From assembly GCA_022592445.1 (NCBI GenBank), contig JABYQR010000064.1, positions 94,675 to 158,674 on the forward strand: DNA of 64,000 bases, given 5' to 3'. The translations under genes were made by a program, and so were the position numbers. Positions 34,326 to 45,484 of the stretch are shown here, piece by piece. This DNA comes from Cytidiella melzeri (lineage: Eukaryota; Basidiomycota; Agaricomycetes; Polyporales; Irpicaceae). The notes below the pieces were generated by a model, which saw only the letters and a list, made by a program, of their open reading frames with translations, made no database searches and had not been told where the DNA came from. Numbering within the stretch: position 1 is the stretch's first letter; each line of letters opens with the position of its first letter.

Positions 34326-36174
34326 TATGAAGTATTTTCCTGTAGCCTGCACGCTGGTTAGTACGCTGTGCAGAGGTACAACTTGGACGAACAGAGAAGA
34401 CGTACTGAGTTGATTAAGACGAGATGCAGATTCCGAAGGCTTAAACTTGGTAGGGGAGAATATAACAGTGAGGGTAGTTGGACCGTCACGCAGCCTCTTT
34501 ATACGACTGTACCACACCATGTGTAACGCGATGGTGTGACTACCGTCGAGTATCCAGTGCGCGCGCCAGTAGTGAAGACAGTATACCGGTGGGTTGACTA
34601 AGTTCGGACTGCGAGCGCTGGGCAAAGCGGTGGCTTGAGGATAGTATTGCCCAGAAGAAAAACAGACATCTTACATCATGAGCTCAAACCGGTCCAGTTT
34701 CTCCGATTTGACGTCTTCATGATGGTCCTGGGCTGACGAGATGTTGAAATTGCCTGTGGCAAGGCACACTGCTGGGTGCACGGCGCTCGGACTAATCCAG
34801 CAAAGTAAGGGTTTCGTGAAACCGCTGGACCTGGAACATTTTCATTGCAGAGCTGCGGAACAGATAACACTTCGGGTCACGCATTGCGCTATGATAGGGC
34901 GAGTCAGAGTCGTCAAGGAGGCGGTGTGCATATGGATGACTTGCAACTAACGCACCGCTCAATTCTACACGCCGACTGGTCAGGCTCTGCCGAGCCCAGC
35001 TGAGTCATACTGCGACCATACGTTCCCTGGTATGAAAGCATACTTGGCTAGTGTTGTGCAAGCTCCTGGTAAGGAGGGATCAATGAGCAATATCGCTGGT
35101 GCGATTGAACCTGGAGATGTCGGAAGAGAGCAACCTGTCTTTTGCCACGTGGCTTGTGGAAAACCGTGCCATTGCGCGTTCAAGTTTGCACAAGTTTCTA
35201 CTTGGTGACGACCAGAATCTCGCAAACGCGTTTGGGTAGAGCCTGTACTACCGGAGCGCGTGTGGTGGAATAACGCAGCACGTTGCTGTTCTCAGGTGAA
35301 GCAGGTCATCTTTCAGGGAGTGCGTTCACGTCGCGGAGGCTTGGCAGGATCAGCCCCGCCCGCTTGAAGACTGTCCAGCCCGAGGTGCGTAGACTATCAC
35401 CATATTCCACCGAAAAAGCTGTACCGCGACAATGAAATTTAGGATAGATATCTTGGCTGATGAGCATGTCCGAGCTCTCAGGTTACGCCACACATCCCTC
35501 AAACAACGGACGACGCTTGGCATGCCCACATATGTAGTATCGGCCACACACTACCTTGCTCAGCACCTCCAGCTGGAGCTCACATCTGTTTGGAGTCGGA
35601 CATCTTATCCATGCGCGATGCGCCCGTTCCACTTGTTTCTCGATTCCGACTCGGGCGGGGGCTTGCCGCTTTCAAGACGCGCTCAGCTCACATCATCAGC
35701 AATCCAAGTGTTTTCAATTCACAATCACCCAAGCTACACAGAGCTTTCGAGAGCAGAGGAAGCGTGCGCAGCCTCCGCATCCGACGCATACGCGGGTTTG
35801 ACCTCATCCGAGGTACATCGCAAAGCAGCGGCGAGCATGCCGCAGAACCGACTTCAACCAGCTCAGGGTGGTCTGAATGGGCCCTACAATACATAAAACA
35901 TACCCGCTCGACATGTCAAAACTTTGAACATCTGAATGGTTAGTGTGCGTGAGCGATGTTCAGACGAAAAGATACGCGACGCCAGGACTTGTAACAGCCA
36001 GCGGCAGCAGCAGCAACCACAACAATACAATAATAACCTCTCTTCGTCGAAGGTACAATTCTTTTACGGGGCCCGGTAATTATCACCGCGGCGGAAGGAG
36101 CATAATCCGCGGGACACCGCACTGCGATACTCACCAGCACAAACGATTCATGTCGCCCACCCCTTGTAACCCGA
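34326..36174. other. Gene-poor stretch with unassigned open frames
   Basis: About 1.85 kb between two minus-strand genes. The largest frames (154 codons at 35432-35896 plus, 117 codons at 35590-35943 plus, 81 codons at 34980-35225 minus) overlap in different registers and show no family features or clear splice structure. A CAG/CAA-rich microsatellite-like run occurs near 36000-36040. It could hold a lineage-specific or decayed gene; I cannot support one. Confidence 0.4.
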
Positions 36175-38230
36175 TCAATGTGCATGTAGCGCGTCCTCCA
36201 CCTTGCGCAGTATCCCCAACACCTTTTCCTCGTTCAAACGTCTACCGATGAGCTGGAGGCTGACTGCGGCATTGTGATACGTATCAGGGTCCCACTGGGC
36301 CCGCACAAACTCGTCTACCGCGTTGCGAGCCTCCTTCGGTGCCACAAAGTCCGAATCAACATCGACGGGGCGATGCGACTTGGCCTCGAACCGGCCGACG
36401 GGGAAAACGGCAGTAGTGAAGTCCATCAAATTCCAGTACGAGGTGTAGCCCCACCAACGTGTGCTGTCATGCGGCGGTGCAAGAGTAGGTGCTACAGGGC
36501 TGAGGATGGCATCAATGGGTCTGCCGGTCGTCGTAAGCCGCTGTGACTCGTTCCAGTGCGTCGCAATCTTGACTCGGAAAGCCTCTCGCGCCAAATTGAG
36601 CTTGAATATCTCCGCGACTGAGAACGGACGACCGTTGTTGGGTACTTGGGCCATCATCCATTCTGTCTGAGGCACGGGTGGATCGTTCACCAGCTGCTCC
36701 CGATACTCCTCTCCGCCATCGAGAAAGTACAGCTTGCACTGCCATATGATCCGTATCAGCAAAAAAATCACAGCTCTCGTTCAAGTTACTGACTATAAGT
36801 TCCCAAGCTTGTTCGTGATCGACAGGTGTCCAATTCACGACTTGGTGTCCAGCTCTCACGAGGGCATCTTTCGTCCGTTTTAATGCGTCGAGAATGGGCG
36901 GATGTGGTAACACAACTCCGTCATCCCACAAAATCGCGAAACACAACTTTGCTGGCGTGTCCAACCCGTCGGCAGTGTCATGTTTCCACGGCATCTCCAG
37001 AAGAGCGGGTTCGACCAGCCATGGCTTATAATGCAACATGACCCGACAAAACAATTCCAAGTCTCTCGCGGACGTAGCGATAGGACCGAGCGCGCCTACG
37101 TGTCTGCTCCGTCAAAATGGAGGCAAAGCTTCTGCGGATGGACAGATACTGACCAATGATAGCATCCATGCCATCATGAGAGCCCATAAGCCCAGCATGT
37201 GGCATTCGTGTGATCGAACCCTTCAGGCCATACAAACCCGTATGAGCTGCTGGTACGCGCTATTTCCAGAGTTACCATCCACACTAGAAAATGATAACAA
37301 AACCTACTCACAATGGAACCTCCGATGTCTGTACCGATACCAAGAGGGCTCCCGTGCAAGGCTATCAGCGCACTTTCTCCTCCACTGCTGCCACCCGGCG
37401 TGAGATCTGTCGAGGAGTAGAAAATGATACCCGACATGAGCGAAAACGCAGCAAAGGAGGCAAATGTGTATGAATAGACCAACTTCGATTCAAAGGATTA
37501 ACGGTTCTCCCATAAATATTGTTGTTCGTTTCCAACGACTGTCCAACACGTCGTCAACATGACCTGACGTTGCCTAACGATGCACAAAAAGAGGGAAAAG
37601 ACCGACTAGAAGCGTTTGAGGGTTTGCTGTCTTAACGTACAGCACCGCACCCGCCCGACGAAGGAGATCCACTGCGACGGCATCATGAGTTGCATGGGTC
37701 TTATACGCCCATGCAATGTAGCCGGTAGATGTGTCGTGGCCTTTTACAAGAATGTGATCCTTGATAGAGACAGGTACGCCATGGAGCGGACCGACGACCG
37801 TCCCCTTTTCCTCCAAATGCCGGTCTAGCTCAGCGGCCCTCTGCAATGCCTCACCAAAGAAGATCTCGGTCAGGCAGTTGGTGAGCTGCTGGGCCATCGT
37901 TGCAACGTGACAGAAGGCCTTGGTGACTTCTACCGCCGTGTATCGGCGTTCACGAAGTGCCTGGGCTAGTGCCGTTGCGTCTTGGTGAACAATCTCGAAC
38001 TCTCTTTTCGTGAGTTCAGACGTGGTGATCTCCGAAACATCAAGGACAGAGTCGGGTACGGTCTGCTTGAGGTGCCATTCTGGCCACGAATCGAGGGCTG
38101 ACTTGCGATCTGCGAGCTTACGAGCAGAGATGTGCTTCCATGACAGCGGCGAATCCGTCATGGCAAGGCCTGGAGGGGATGGTGCGTGCGTGTCCGCCGC
38201 GTGACAGGAGAAGTCGCCGTCTGGGGGCAT
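36175..38230 (-). CDS. Amidase (acetamidase-like, amidase signature family)
   Basis: Ser-Ser-Lys hydrolase of amides. Signature parts are in order: GPLHGVPVSIKDH (catalytic Lys), SNNNIYGRTVNPLN, TPGGSSGGESALIALHGSP (Ser) and GIGTDIGGSI (nucleophile Ser). Later parts are YGLKGSITRMPHAGLMGSHD, CFAILWDDGVVLPHPP and ILSPVAPTLAPPHD, ending with VEDALHAH. At least five introns interrupt it. MTDSPLSWKHIS (38161) is the more usual-looking start; the longer MPPDGDF form (38230) is in frame and may be real. No secretion signal is seen, so it is probably cytosolic. The substrate is unknown; relatives include the acetamide-using AmdS type. Confidence 0.9.
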
Positions 38231-38645
38231 AAAGGGAGGGGGAAGATGGAGAGGCCGTCAGACGCAAACAACCGCCTCGCTAGATGTGCGATAGTGAAAG
38301 CGAATGGTTAAGTAAGATCGGATTGATGAAGCAAGCTGGCCCACTTTTTTTTTTCGAGACACGATCACGTTCACGCTCAGGGCGCCGAAGGTAAGATCGC
38401 TAGTGAAAGATATATGATGCGCTTGTCCCATCTTGCGTGTTTCTGTTGGCGGTAGGAGTAATAGCGGTCCACGATAGTGGCTTGTGCAGTGCAAGATCAG
38501 AATCCTGGAACCTTTTAGCATCGTCTTATGACAGACGGCGCTACGAGATCATGCATTGCTGCAATGCCGGCGGTGCTTAAAGATATCAGGAGCGTTCGAT
38601 CATCTAATCTACATGTCGATGGTCCGTCTGGACGGACGGCGGGAC
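38231..38645. other. Amidase upstream region
   Basis: Contains a T9-10 run near 38345. No gene. The TXNDC17-like gene ends at its far side. Confidence 0.5.
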
Positions 38646-39185
38646 TTAAAACGAGGATATGCCATGATGAATTTCGTCGAGGACGAGCCTGGCACCCTGC
38701 AAGGACGGGAACGTGCAAGTCAGCGCCAGTGAGACTAGTACACCGGGGGGCTGTACACGATTCAGAACTCACATCTTCCACCCTGATAACTGTTGGTATT
38801 GACTCGACCTTCCACGGCTCACCTCTGAACGGATTGGATAGTGATTTCCATCTGAGTACGCGGTGAGCGGGGGAAGACTATCTCGTGAGAGACGATGGGG
38901 TCGACTGTACGTACTCTGTCCTTTGTCCCACATACACAATCAAGCCTGATGGACCGTTCGGACTTGAAAAGGTCTTCTGGACGATTTCCTCTACAGCACG
39001 ACAGTCCTGAACCGCGTGGGTTGCGTGAGTGAAACAGTTCAACAACGCTTTAGGAAACAAGGTATGCAGACTGGACACCACATCTTTCCGTTCTCATCGC
39101 AGGACGAATAGAATATGAGGTACTTGTCCGATGCATCGTGCACAGTGGCCGTCGCGGCTGGGTCTTCTGTGTAGCGCAGAGGCAT
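38646..39185 (-). CDS. TXNDC17-like thioredoxin (DUF953)
   Basis: Found only by joining four exons. Start 39185 encodes MPLRYTEDPAATATV, then KYLIFYSSCDENGKMWCP. The next exon supplies DCRAVEEIVQKTF, completing the redox motif WCPDC (about residues 36-40) of the TRP14/TXNDC17 family. Then come GLIVYVGQRTE, the third exon WKSLSNPFRGEPWKV and ESIPTVIRVED with the cis-Pro segment IPT, and a last exon ending HHGISSF. The total is about 111 residues, slightly shorter than animal TXNDC17. It is probably a cytosolic disulfide reductase working with thioredoxin reductase. Introns of about 62-75 nt have good boundaries. The family call is confident. Confidence 0.87.
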
Positions 39186-39691
39186 GCTGGTGGTGGTGGG
39201 ACGAAAGAGAGCGCTGGACGTGTGACCCAATGCGTCTGCTCAACTTCTCAATGCCAGTTCTCAGCGGGCCCGCGCAGCCCTCGGGACTTTACTGCATTGA
39301 AGAACTCTTACTACAGCGGCCGTGATGGCCTCTGCGGGGATTCTCACCCTTACGCTGGCACGCGGGAGAGACCAGCGCGGCAACAAACTCAATGTTTCAT
39401 TGACCCACGAGAGTGACTGGCTGAACTGTATAATATATATATGATGGGAAGTTCTCTTCCTTCCAATAGATAAAAGGTAAACTGTAGGTACATCTTCGTA
39501 TGCGCGCATTAAGCCACCCAAAGACACGAGGATGAAAAGCTAGTATATCAACATCAAAGAGCACTCGCTACATACGTAGCGAGGAGAATTCGACCAATGT
39601 CCACATGTAAGCATGCAAAGGATAGCTACAGCCCGGTAAGAGTTGGGCGATTCAAGTCCGAAGTAACAAGGAGATCGTGGAAAGAAACCGC
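39186..39691. other. Intergenic region
   Basis: Upstream of the TXNDC17-like gene and downstream of the Thr-rich secreted protein. No credible coding signal. A short (TA)n run occurs near 39430-39440. Confidence 0.5.
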
Positions 39692-41501
39692 TTATTTACG
39701 GTAGCCACCGTACTGCATCTGGTTGCTGTCACCGGAGCCGCCGTACGAGTTACTGTTGTATCCAGAGCCACCGTATGAGCTGCCACCAGACATAGCCGAA
39801 GAGGTTTCTACGGGCGGGGGAATGGACATGTAGGTGTTGTATCCAGAGTCACCGTACGAGCTGCCGCCATACATAGCCGAGGAGGTTTCTACGGGCGGAG
39901 GAATGGACATGTATGTGTTGTAGCCGCCATACATAGCCGAATAGGTCGCCGCGGGCGGGGGAATGGACATGTAGGTGTTGTACTGGTTGCTGTTGCCCAT
40001 GCTCATCCCCCACGAGCTCTTGCAGTTGTACAAGCAGTTCGAAAGACTCGAGTCAGTGCTAGTGACAGTAGCAGTGGCAAAGTCTGTCTGGGTCTGCGTG
40101 GCAAAGTCGGTGATGGTGGAAAGGTAGGTCTGAGTCGAGAGGATGGTCATCTTGTCAGTGACGGTGTCCGTCATGGTCTCCAACATGGTCTTGGTCTGTT
40201 GGGGCGCTCTGTCAACGGCGTCTCTTTGGAATAGATGTGTCTGCAACATACCTGATCGTAAGTGACCGTGTTCACATAGACCGACGTGTAGGTAGTGGGC
40301 TGTATGAGGGTGCTGATCGAGGTGACAGTCATGAAGTCCGTCATGGTGTCGGTGACGGTCGCGGTCTGGAGATAAGTCACGTGGTCCGTCATCGTAGCGG
40401 TCATCGTCTCGACCTCAGTCTCCGTCTGTTCATTTCCATGTCAGAAATACACCTCCACATCTGTCACAAAGGATAACGCACCTCGTTCTCGATCATGGTG
40501 CTGACATAGACAGACGTGTAGGTGGTGGGCTGGATGACCGTGCTGATGTAAGTCCTCGTGACGAAGTCCGTCTCAGTTTCCGACACAGTCTGCGTAGCGG
40601 TGTCGGTCTCGGTCTGGAACTGGGTGTAGGTATTGAACTGCGTGCTCGTCTCCGTAGCAGTGTAAGTGTGGTCGACGGTCTTGGTGCTGTCGATGATCTC
40701 AGTCGAAACCCAGACGCGAGTAGTGGGAACCAGCTCGATGGAGGTATAGACCTGAGTCTGAGTGAAACTCTCGACATCAGTCATCGTCTGAGTGACCGTG
40801 TCGAACATAGTGACAGTGGTCGGGACAGTCATCGTCTGCAAAACTAATCAGCACTGCGTCAAGAGACAAGCAGATTCGTATACAACTCACGTCGGTCATC
40901 GTCTGTGTCACCGTGCATGTCTCTACCTCTGTGCTAGTCACGGTGACTGTGTTGTAGTTGTTCCCATAGCAGCTATTTCCCCATCCACCGTACCCAGAGC
41001 CCGCACTGTGCGTCGAAGATCAGGTCAGTCAACGGAACTAAACAGCCAAAGAGTTTCAAACATACGAGTTGATGATGATCGTCTCGTAGCATCCGGCGTT
41101 TGTGTACTGAATATGATTGTGAGACATCAATATGAAATTCGCAGCAAAAGACAGCTATGATGACATACCCAGGACATTTGCTTACACGAGCCATCGCTTC
41201 CCTTCTGGTATCCGTAGCCACATCCCATGCTGCTGTAGCCTCCGCCCATGAAAGACGAATAGGGCATCATCGTCGAGGTGTCGTACATTGGAGGGGGGGT
41301 GTACGCTGAAGGCGGGGCGGCGCTGCTGTAGGAAGGAGGAGTGTAGGCAGCCGATGAAGCGACATAGGTAGCACTTGCAGAGGCTGTGGGCATGGAAGCA
41401 CTACCACTTAAGCCAGGCATTGGGACGGCGGAGACGCCATTGGCGACTTGGGCAGAAACCATGCTGGCGACGGAAAGGCCAAACAGAATTGCAGATTGCA
41501 T
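39692..41501 (-). CDS. Secreted Thr/Ser-rich modular repeat protein
   Basis: Unrecognised family. The start at 41501 gives a signal peptide (MQSAILFGLSVASMVSA). The first exon is low complexity (Pro/Ser/Tyr/Ala) and ends near a Cys-containing segment (SMGCGYGYQKGSDGSCKQMS). The middle exons carry dense TxT/TxTD repeats (EVETCTVTQTMTD, TETDTATQTVSETETDF). Two successive exons end in near-identical blocks, IQPTTYTSVYVSTM and IQPTTYTSVYVNTV, showing exon-scale duplication. The C-terminus has three copies of YNTYMSIPPP plus Gly/Tyr/Ser-rich spacers, ending GGYRK with no GPI-anchor hydrophobic tail. It is likely an extracellular or cell-wall protein, heavily O-glycosylated and beta-rich. The role is unknown. 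Confidence 0.75.
39791..39995 (-). repeat. Tandem coding repeats, 60 and 81 bp periods
   Basis: Three copies of a unit that on the minus strand encodes YNTYMSIPPP, variants of VETSSAM, then a Gly/Ser/Tyr spacer. Copy anchors lie at 39791, 39872 and 39932. Period differences come from spacer length. Likely to vary between strains. Confidence 0.8.
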
Positions 41502-42028
41502 GTTGAGTGTATTAGCTTTTAGCACGTAACGTGTGTCTTTTGGCGAGCGAGCGAGAGATGCGAGAGCTGTAACGAAAGAAGCGGTCTACGCTCGACGGGT
41601 ACTGACTAGCAGCGAGAAGGACTGTGGATGCGGAAGCTTGACTAGGTCAAGGACTCTGCAGAGTGGCTGTGAGTATTCTGAATAGTTTTGTGCGCAGAGA
41701 GTACGAACCGCGAAAGCGAAAGTAGAAAGAGTAGAAGAGGAAAGCGAAGAAGGGGAGATGGGGGGTAGGGACACGGAGGCCTGGAGTTGTTACTGGGCTT
41801 AAGAACGGGTAAGCTGATGGGATCTTGGGAGGTAACAAGATCAAACAAAGTGGAAGTGATCCAGCTGTCTCCTTAGAAACATCAACACGTAGCTGTCGTG
41901 TCCCATTGGCTCGGTTAAGATAGATAGATTCCGCCTCATTCCTTTTGCTGGCGACACATCCACTCAAAACTAGGGCAAATATTAAATTATAACGGCTGGT
42001 ACTCCCGACGACAAAACATCCCTCGCTC
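41502..42028. other. Intergenic region
   Basis: Promoter/leader of the Thr-rich protein and 3' region of the mitochondrial carrier. Open minus-strand frames here are T/C-rich low complexity and not gene-like. Confidence 0.5.
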
Positions 42029-45000
42029 TCATGCAGAACCAGGACCGATATTGCCATGCACATCCAGCAGGATGCGAAGGGCATTTCGGGCTCGAACCTT
42101 TGCCAAGTCTTCTGGTTGCGATGTGAATGCCGTCTCCACGTCCCTGGCCTTCTCATGGAATGGATACTACCGGCCGACCAATCAGCATTAATTGGCGTGA
42201 TACTGTCATCCGTACTTACGGGTACGTACTATAGACCAATCACGGGTTAGCTATCCACATCTCTGCGCCTCACAGAAAGCTGTTCACTCACTTTGTGCAG
42301 ATACTCGTATGCCACCAGCGTGAAACCAAACTGGGGACTGCTACGGATGATACGGGCTGGACCACCTTTGAACAACGCCTTGAACCCCTCCTCACGGTCT
42401 AACAAACAAGCGTCAACGTCAATCAGTCCCTTCTATAGCTTGGATACGCAGCTCACATATCTTGCGGAATGCGTCAGTCATGCCCTTGTAATGTGTTTGT
42501 CCAGTCTTAGCCTCCGTCTGTAGACGCGTCTTCACAACATCTGCGAACACGTGGATCAGTAAATCTCGATGCGCTGATGGTCATTTCCTTGATCGCATAC
42601 CGGCCGGGGTAGTCAGATACGCCGCAGGCATGCCGCTGCGCAGTAGAAAGTCAGTTTTATGTCGGAATGAAGACAGACCCCATCGATAGAATCGCTCCGT
42701 CAGTCACTCACGCTATGGCAGCAGAAGCCAATGTCTCCAAAAACGACAGCTGCTTGCCATTGTAGCCCTCGTGGAAGATGTCCTTTTTGAGATGCGCATA
42801 CGCGGGGAAGTAAATGGCAGAAAAGGGGATGTCGCGAAGTAAACACGCCGACGCGCCCTTGTAGAGCCCAACTAGTCCGAGCTGTCGAACAATATGAACG
42901 GCGCCTTTGGGCATCGCCCCCTCGAGCTTCGCCGCCTCTCCTTGCATCTGCAAACGGATTTTTCTAGTAACCCATCAATCAGTCACGTCACCATGAAACG
43001 GCCACAGCAGCATAGCCTACACAATTTCCAAAGGGTTCGTAAATATCTGTGCAAACGTTGTTACCAACAGTGAGTGGACATCTAACTGCCAGCTCTCGAC
43101 AGACTCACCACTTGACAGCCACCGGCACTTCCACCAGCGAAAAGTTCCCACGGTAGCTTGATCCTCCCCGTCTCAGGATCCATAGCTCGCGATCTCACAA
43201 AGTCATTGACTGTCAGCTTGATCGCCTTCTCCGGGGCAACACCCTGCTCATATAATCAGTATCAGTGCAACAGTACACCGTCGATCAATCACGCACAATT
43301 AGCTGGGGACCGAGTCCACGATAAAACCCAACAAAGCCTTCATTGTGCAACACTTTCCGCACACAGTCCAAGCTGTTCTTGTACAGCAACTGGCCAACAA
43401 CAGTACTACGTTGGTTTTGCATGCGAGTCTAGCACGGTGTTCAGCAATGACCCGTCAATCTTCAGAACCTGCACTTGTACCTTCACTGTGCAAAAGTGAG
43501 TCTGCATATGCTACTGCAGGAAACATTAGACTTACCGAGATCAATAGGGTAGACGATTGTCGCGCCGAAAGCACCAGCAACACCTTTACCGTCCGTTTAT
43601 GAGACTGTCACGAGCACCGACGACGTGGACAACATACCTCCAAGAAGGAAGTTGTACGCGGAATGCGCAACCTCATGGACGACATGCATAGCCGTGGATG
43701 CTTCGATAGGCGTATTTCCAGCGCCACGCGCAGGAGCTTGCCAGCGAGGATCGAGCAGCTGAGCAAAGTCGATGAGGGCCAGCCTTTGCGTCGCGCTGCC
43801 TCTGCCCGCGAAATGGAAGATAATCGACGCCTCCATAGGAGTGAAGAGGGCATAACGCGTGCTCTCCGCGCAGTGGTTCAGGAAGTCCGATTGGTCAATT
43901 CGGCCGTCTTTCGACTTGCTCACAGCTTCACGAATGATTCTAGAGAACCAACGTCGGCAACAACTTGCGACAGCTCTGCATAAGTACTCACCGTTCCACC
44001 ATGTCCATCTCTGGTCATGCGAGAAAACATATGTTCGTTCATGCATGCAAGGAATAGAGAAGTTTGCCCACCTCGAATGACATTATGGAAGGCACTGACT
44101 TCAGAGTACGAAATTCGCCCGCCGGGGGACAGTGTGCATAATGTAGGGAGTCTTTCTTTAACAGCTTCAGAGAGCTTGTGACCTGTGGTTTCCTACAAAT
44201 CCGGTATAAGTCATTGGCATGCGAATATGTTTGAACAACATACCATAATGATGCGCTTGAACTGGTCTGGACGAATAAAACCGTCCTCATCCTGGTCAAG
44301 GTATTTGAAGGCCTGTCGCAGCCTTTCGCCTTGCAAACCTTTCATAAGCTGGGTAAACTCATTGTCTGCGCACCAGCATGTCAGCAAATCATGTAAGGTG
44401 GTTTTGCAGCCAAGTACGCACAGCCAAGGACATGTGTTCCATTCTTCTTTCCCAAGTAAAGCTTGACCCAATCACTATAACCGAGTATAAACAAGGACGC
44501 TGCAACTCTTGCCATATCATGGCAGCTCACCCGTCAAAATCAAAAGGAATGTTATCAGAAGTGATTGTGGATTTCAAAACATTCTTGAATTCGTCATAAG
44601 TGATGGTTCCAGAATGATCACTAGAGCAAACATGAATGAAGAGGACACACAGAGGAAGCTGAGATGAGGCGGCGTACACATCAAAATATTGGAAAGCTAT
44701 CCAGTAGTCCGCGTCTGGTCTCTTCAAAATAGTTTCGAACACCACAAAGTCATCCCAGGAGACGAGGCCGCGCTTGGTGGTGTCGGCGACGCGAAACAGG
44801 CTCGCAAACTGTGCGCGACCTGATCGTGATAGGTCAGACTTTGGTGCGATCGCGTTCACAAATTGCTCCGGGTTGAGGTATCTAGTAGTCCTCGTTCAAC
44901 TTGAATAGCTTGCACGCGCGAATAGCATACGCACTTTTCGCCGTCGACAACGGACTGCGCGTTAGAGTCAAAAGTTCTCCTCCACCGGTTCAGCTCGCTC

Positions 45001-45125
45001 TCTGGAACAGCCATGGCGCTTTTGACGGTTTGTATGGCACTGACCGTGCGCGACGTGACGGACGGTTGTGGTGGCGCATCGCAGTGTACTGAGGAGAACA
45101 GGGAGTCGAAGGGAAACGGTGCCAT
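42029..45125 (-). CDS. AGC1: Mitochondrial aspartate/glutamate carrier with EF-hands
   Basis: Calcium-regulated inner-membrane carrier exchanging aspartate for glutamate, part of the malate-aspartate shuttle. Start 45125 ([12 protein letters not shown]). The N-terminal half holds EF-hand units: [24 protein letters not shown] and [13 protein letters not shown] (the last two with complete loops) and a degenerate [11 protein letters not shown]. The C-terminal half has the three carrier signatures YPIDLVKTR, NPLEIVKIR and TPADVVKTR. The C-terminal tail reads [14 protein letters not shown], then [15 protein letters not shown] 9-nt exon (42220-42228, Tyr-Val-Pro) is needed to give the expected EYLHK-YVP-YPF. 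About 14 introns in all. Confidence 0.93.
42220..42228 (-). other. AGC1: Inferred 9-nt micro-exon in the carrier gene
   Basis: TACGTACCC on the minus strand, after acceptor CTATAG and before donor GTAAGT, between introns of 63 and 53 nt. Skipping it leaves a 125-nt intron, twice the usual size here, and deletes Tyr-Val-Pro from a conserved helix end. Confidence 0.68.
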
Positions 45126-45484
45126 AATGACGGGTGTATAGGCAGAGTTGCAACTTGCGCGGCGCGGTCGTGACGAGGGTATAGGCTCTAGAGGTCTAGG
45201 AGATGCAAGTTCTAGGTAAAGAGAGGTATAGGGTAGTCTAGGAGGCAGCTGCTAGAGAGGAAAGCAAAGCAAGAGAGTGCGGGCGTTGAGCTGTCCTTTC
45301 CGCCAGCTGTGCTGAGCCGTTTGCGCGCTCTGCGGGGTATGCGACAGATCTTTCACAGATCATCAAATTACTATTTATGGTATGAGCAGGTGCTAAACAA
45401 CTCTTCCCCCGCAGGAGCCAATCACACCCGTCTCCTTGTGTCGGGAGTGCGGGATAGCTGTAAGTAAGTAAGCAGCGGTACGGG
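45126..45484. other. Carrier gene upstream region
   Basis: Spacer upstream of the carrier start and downstream of the TRM5 stop. No coding signal. Confidence 0.5.

Noticed and set aside
34326..34625. N-terminal extension of the GNAT protein by 100 codons
   Set aside because: Open by chance; lacks conservation-like character, includes a TATA-like sequence, and relatives start near the segment QHDSASDFL.
39131..39416. Plus-strand open frames over the start of the TXNDC17-like gene
   Set aside because: The minus strand carries a complete four-exon thioredoxin with a WCPDC motif; the plus frames have no features.
41647..42156. 169-codon minus-strand open frame
   Set aside because: Crosses the last exon of the mitochondrial carrier in another frame and a T/C-rich spacer; low complexity.
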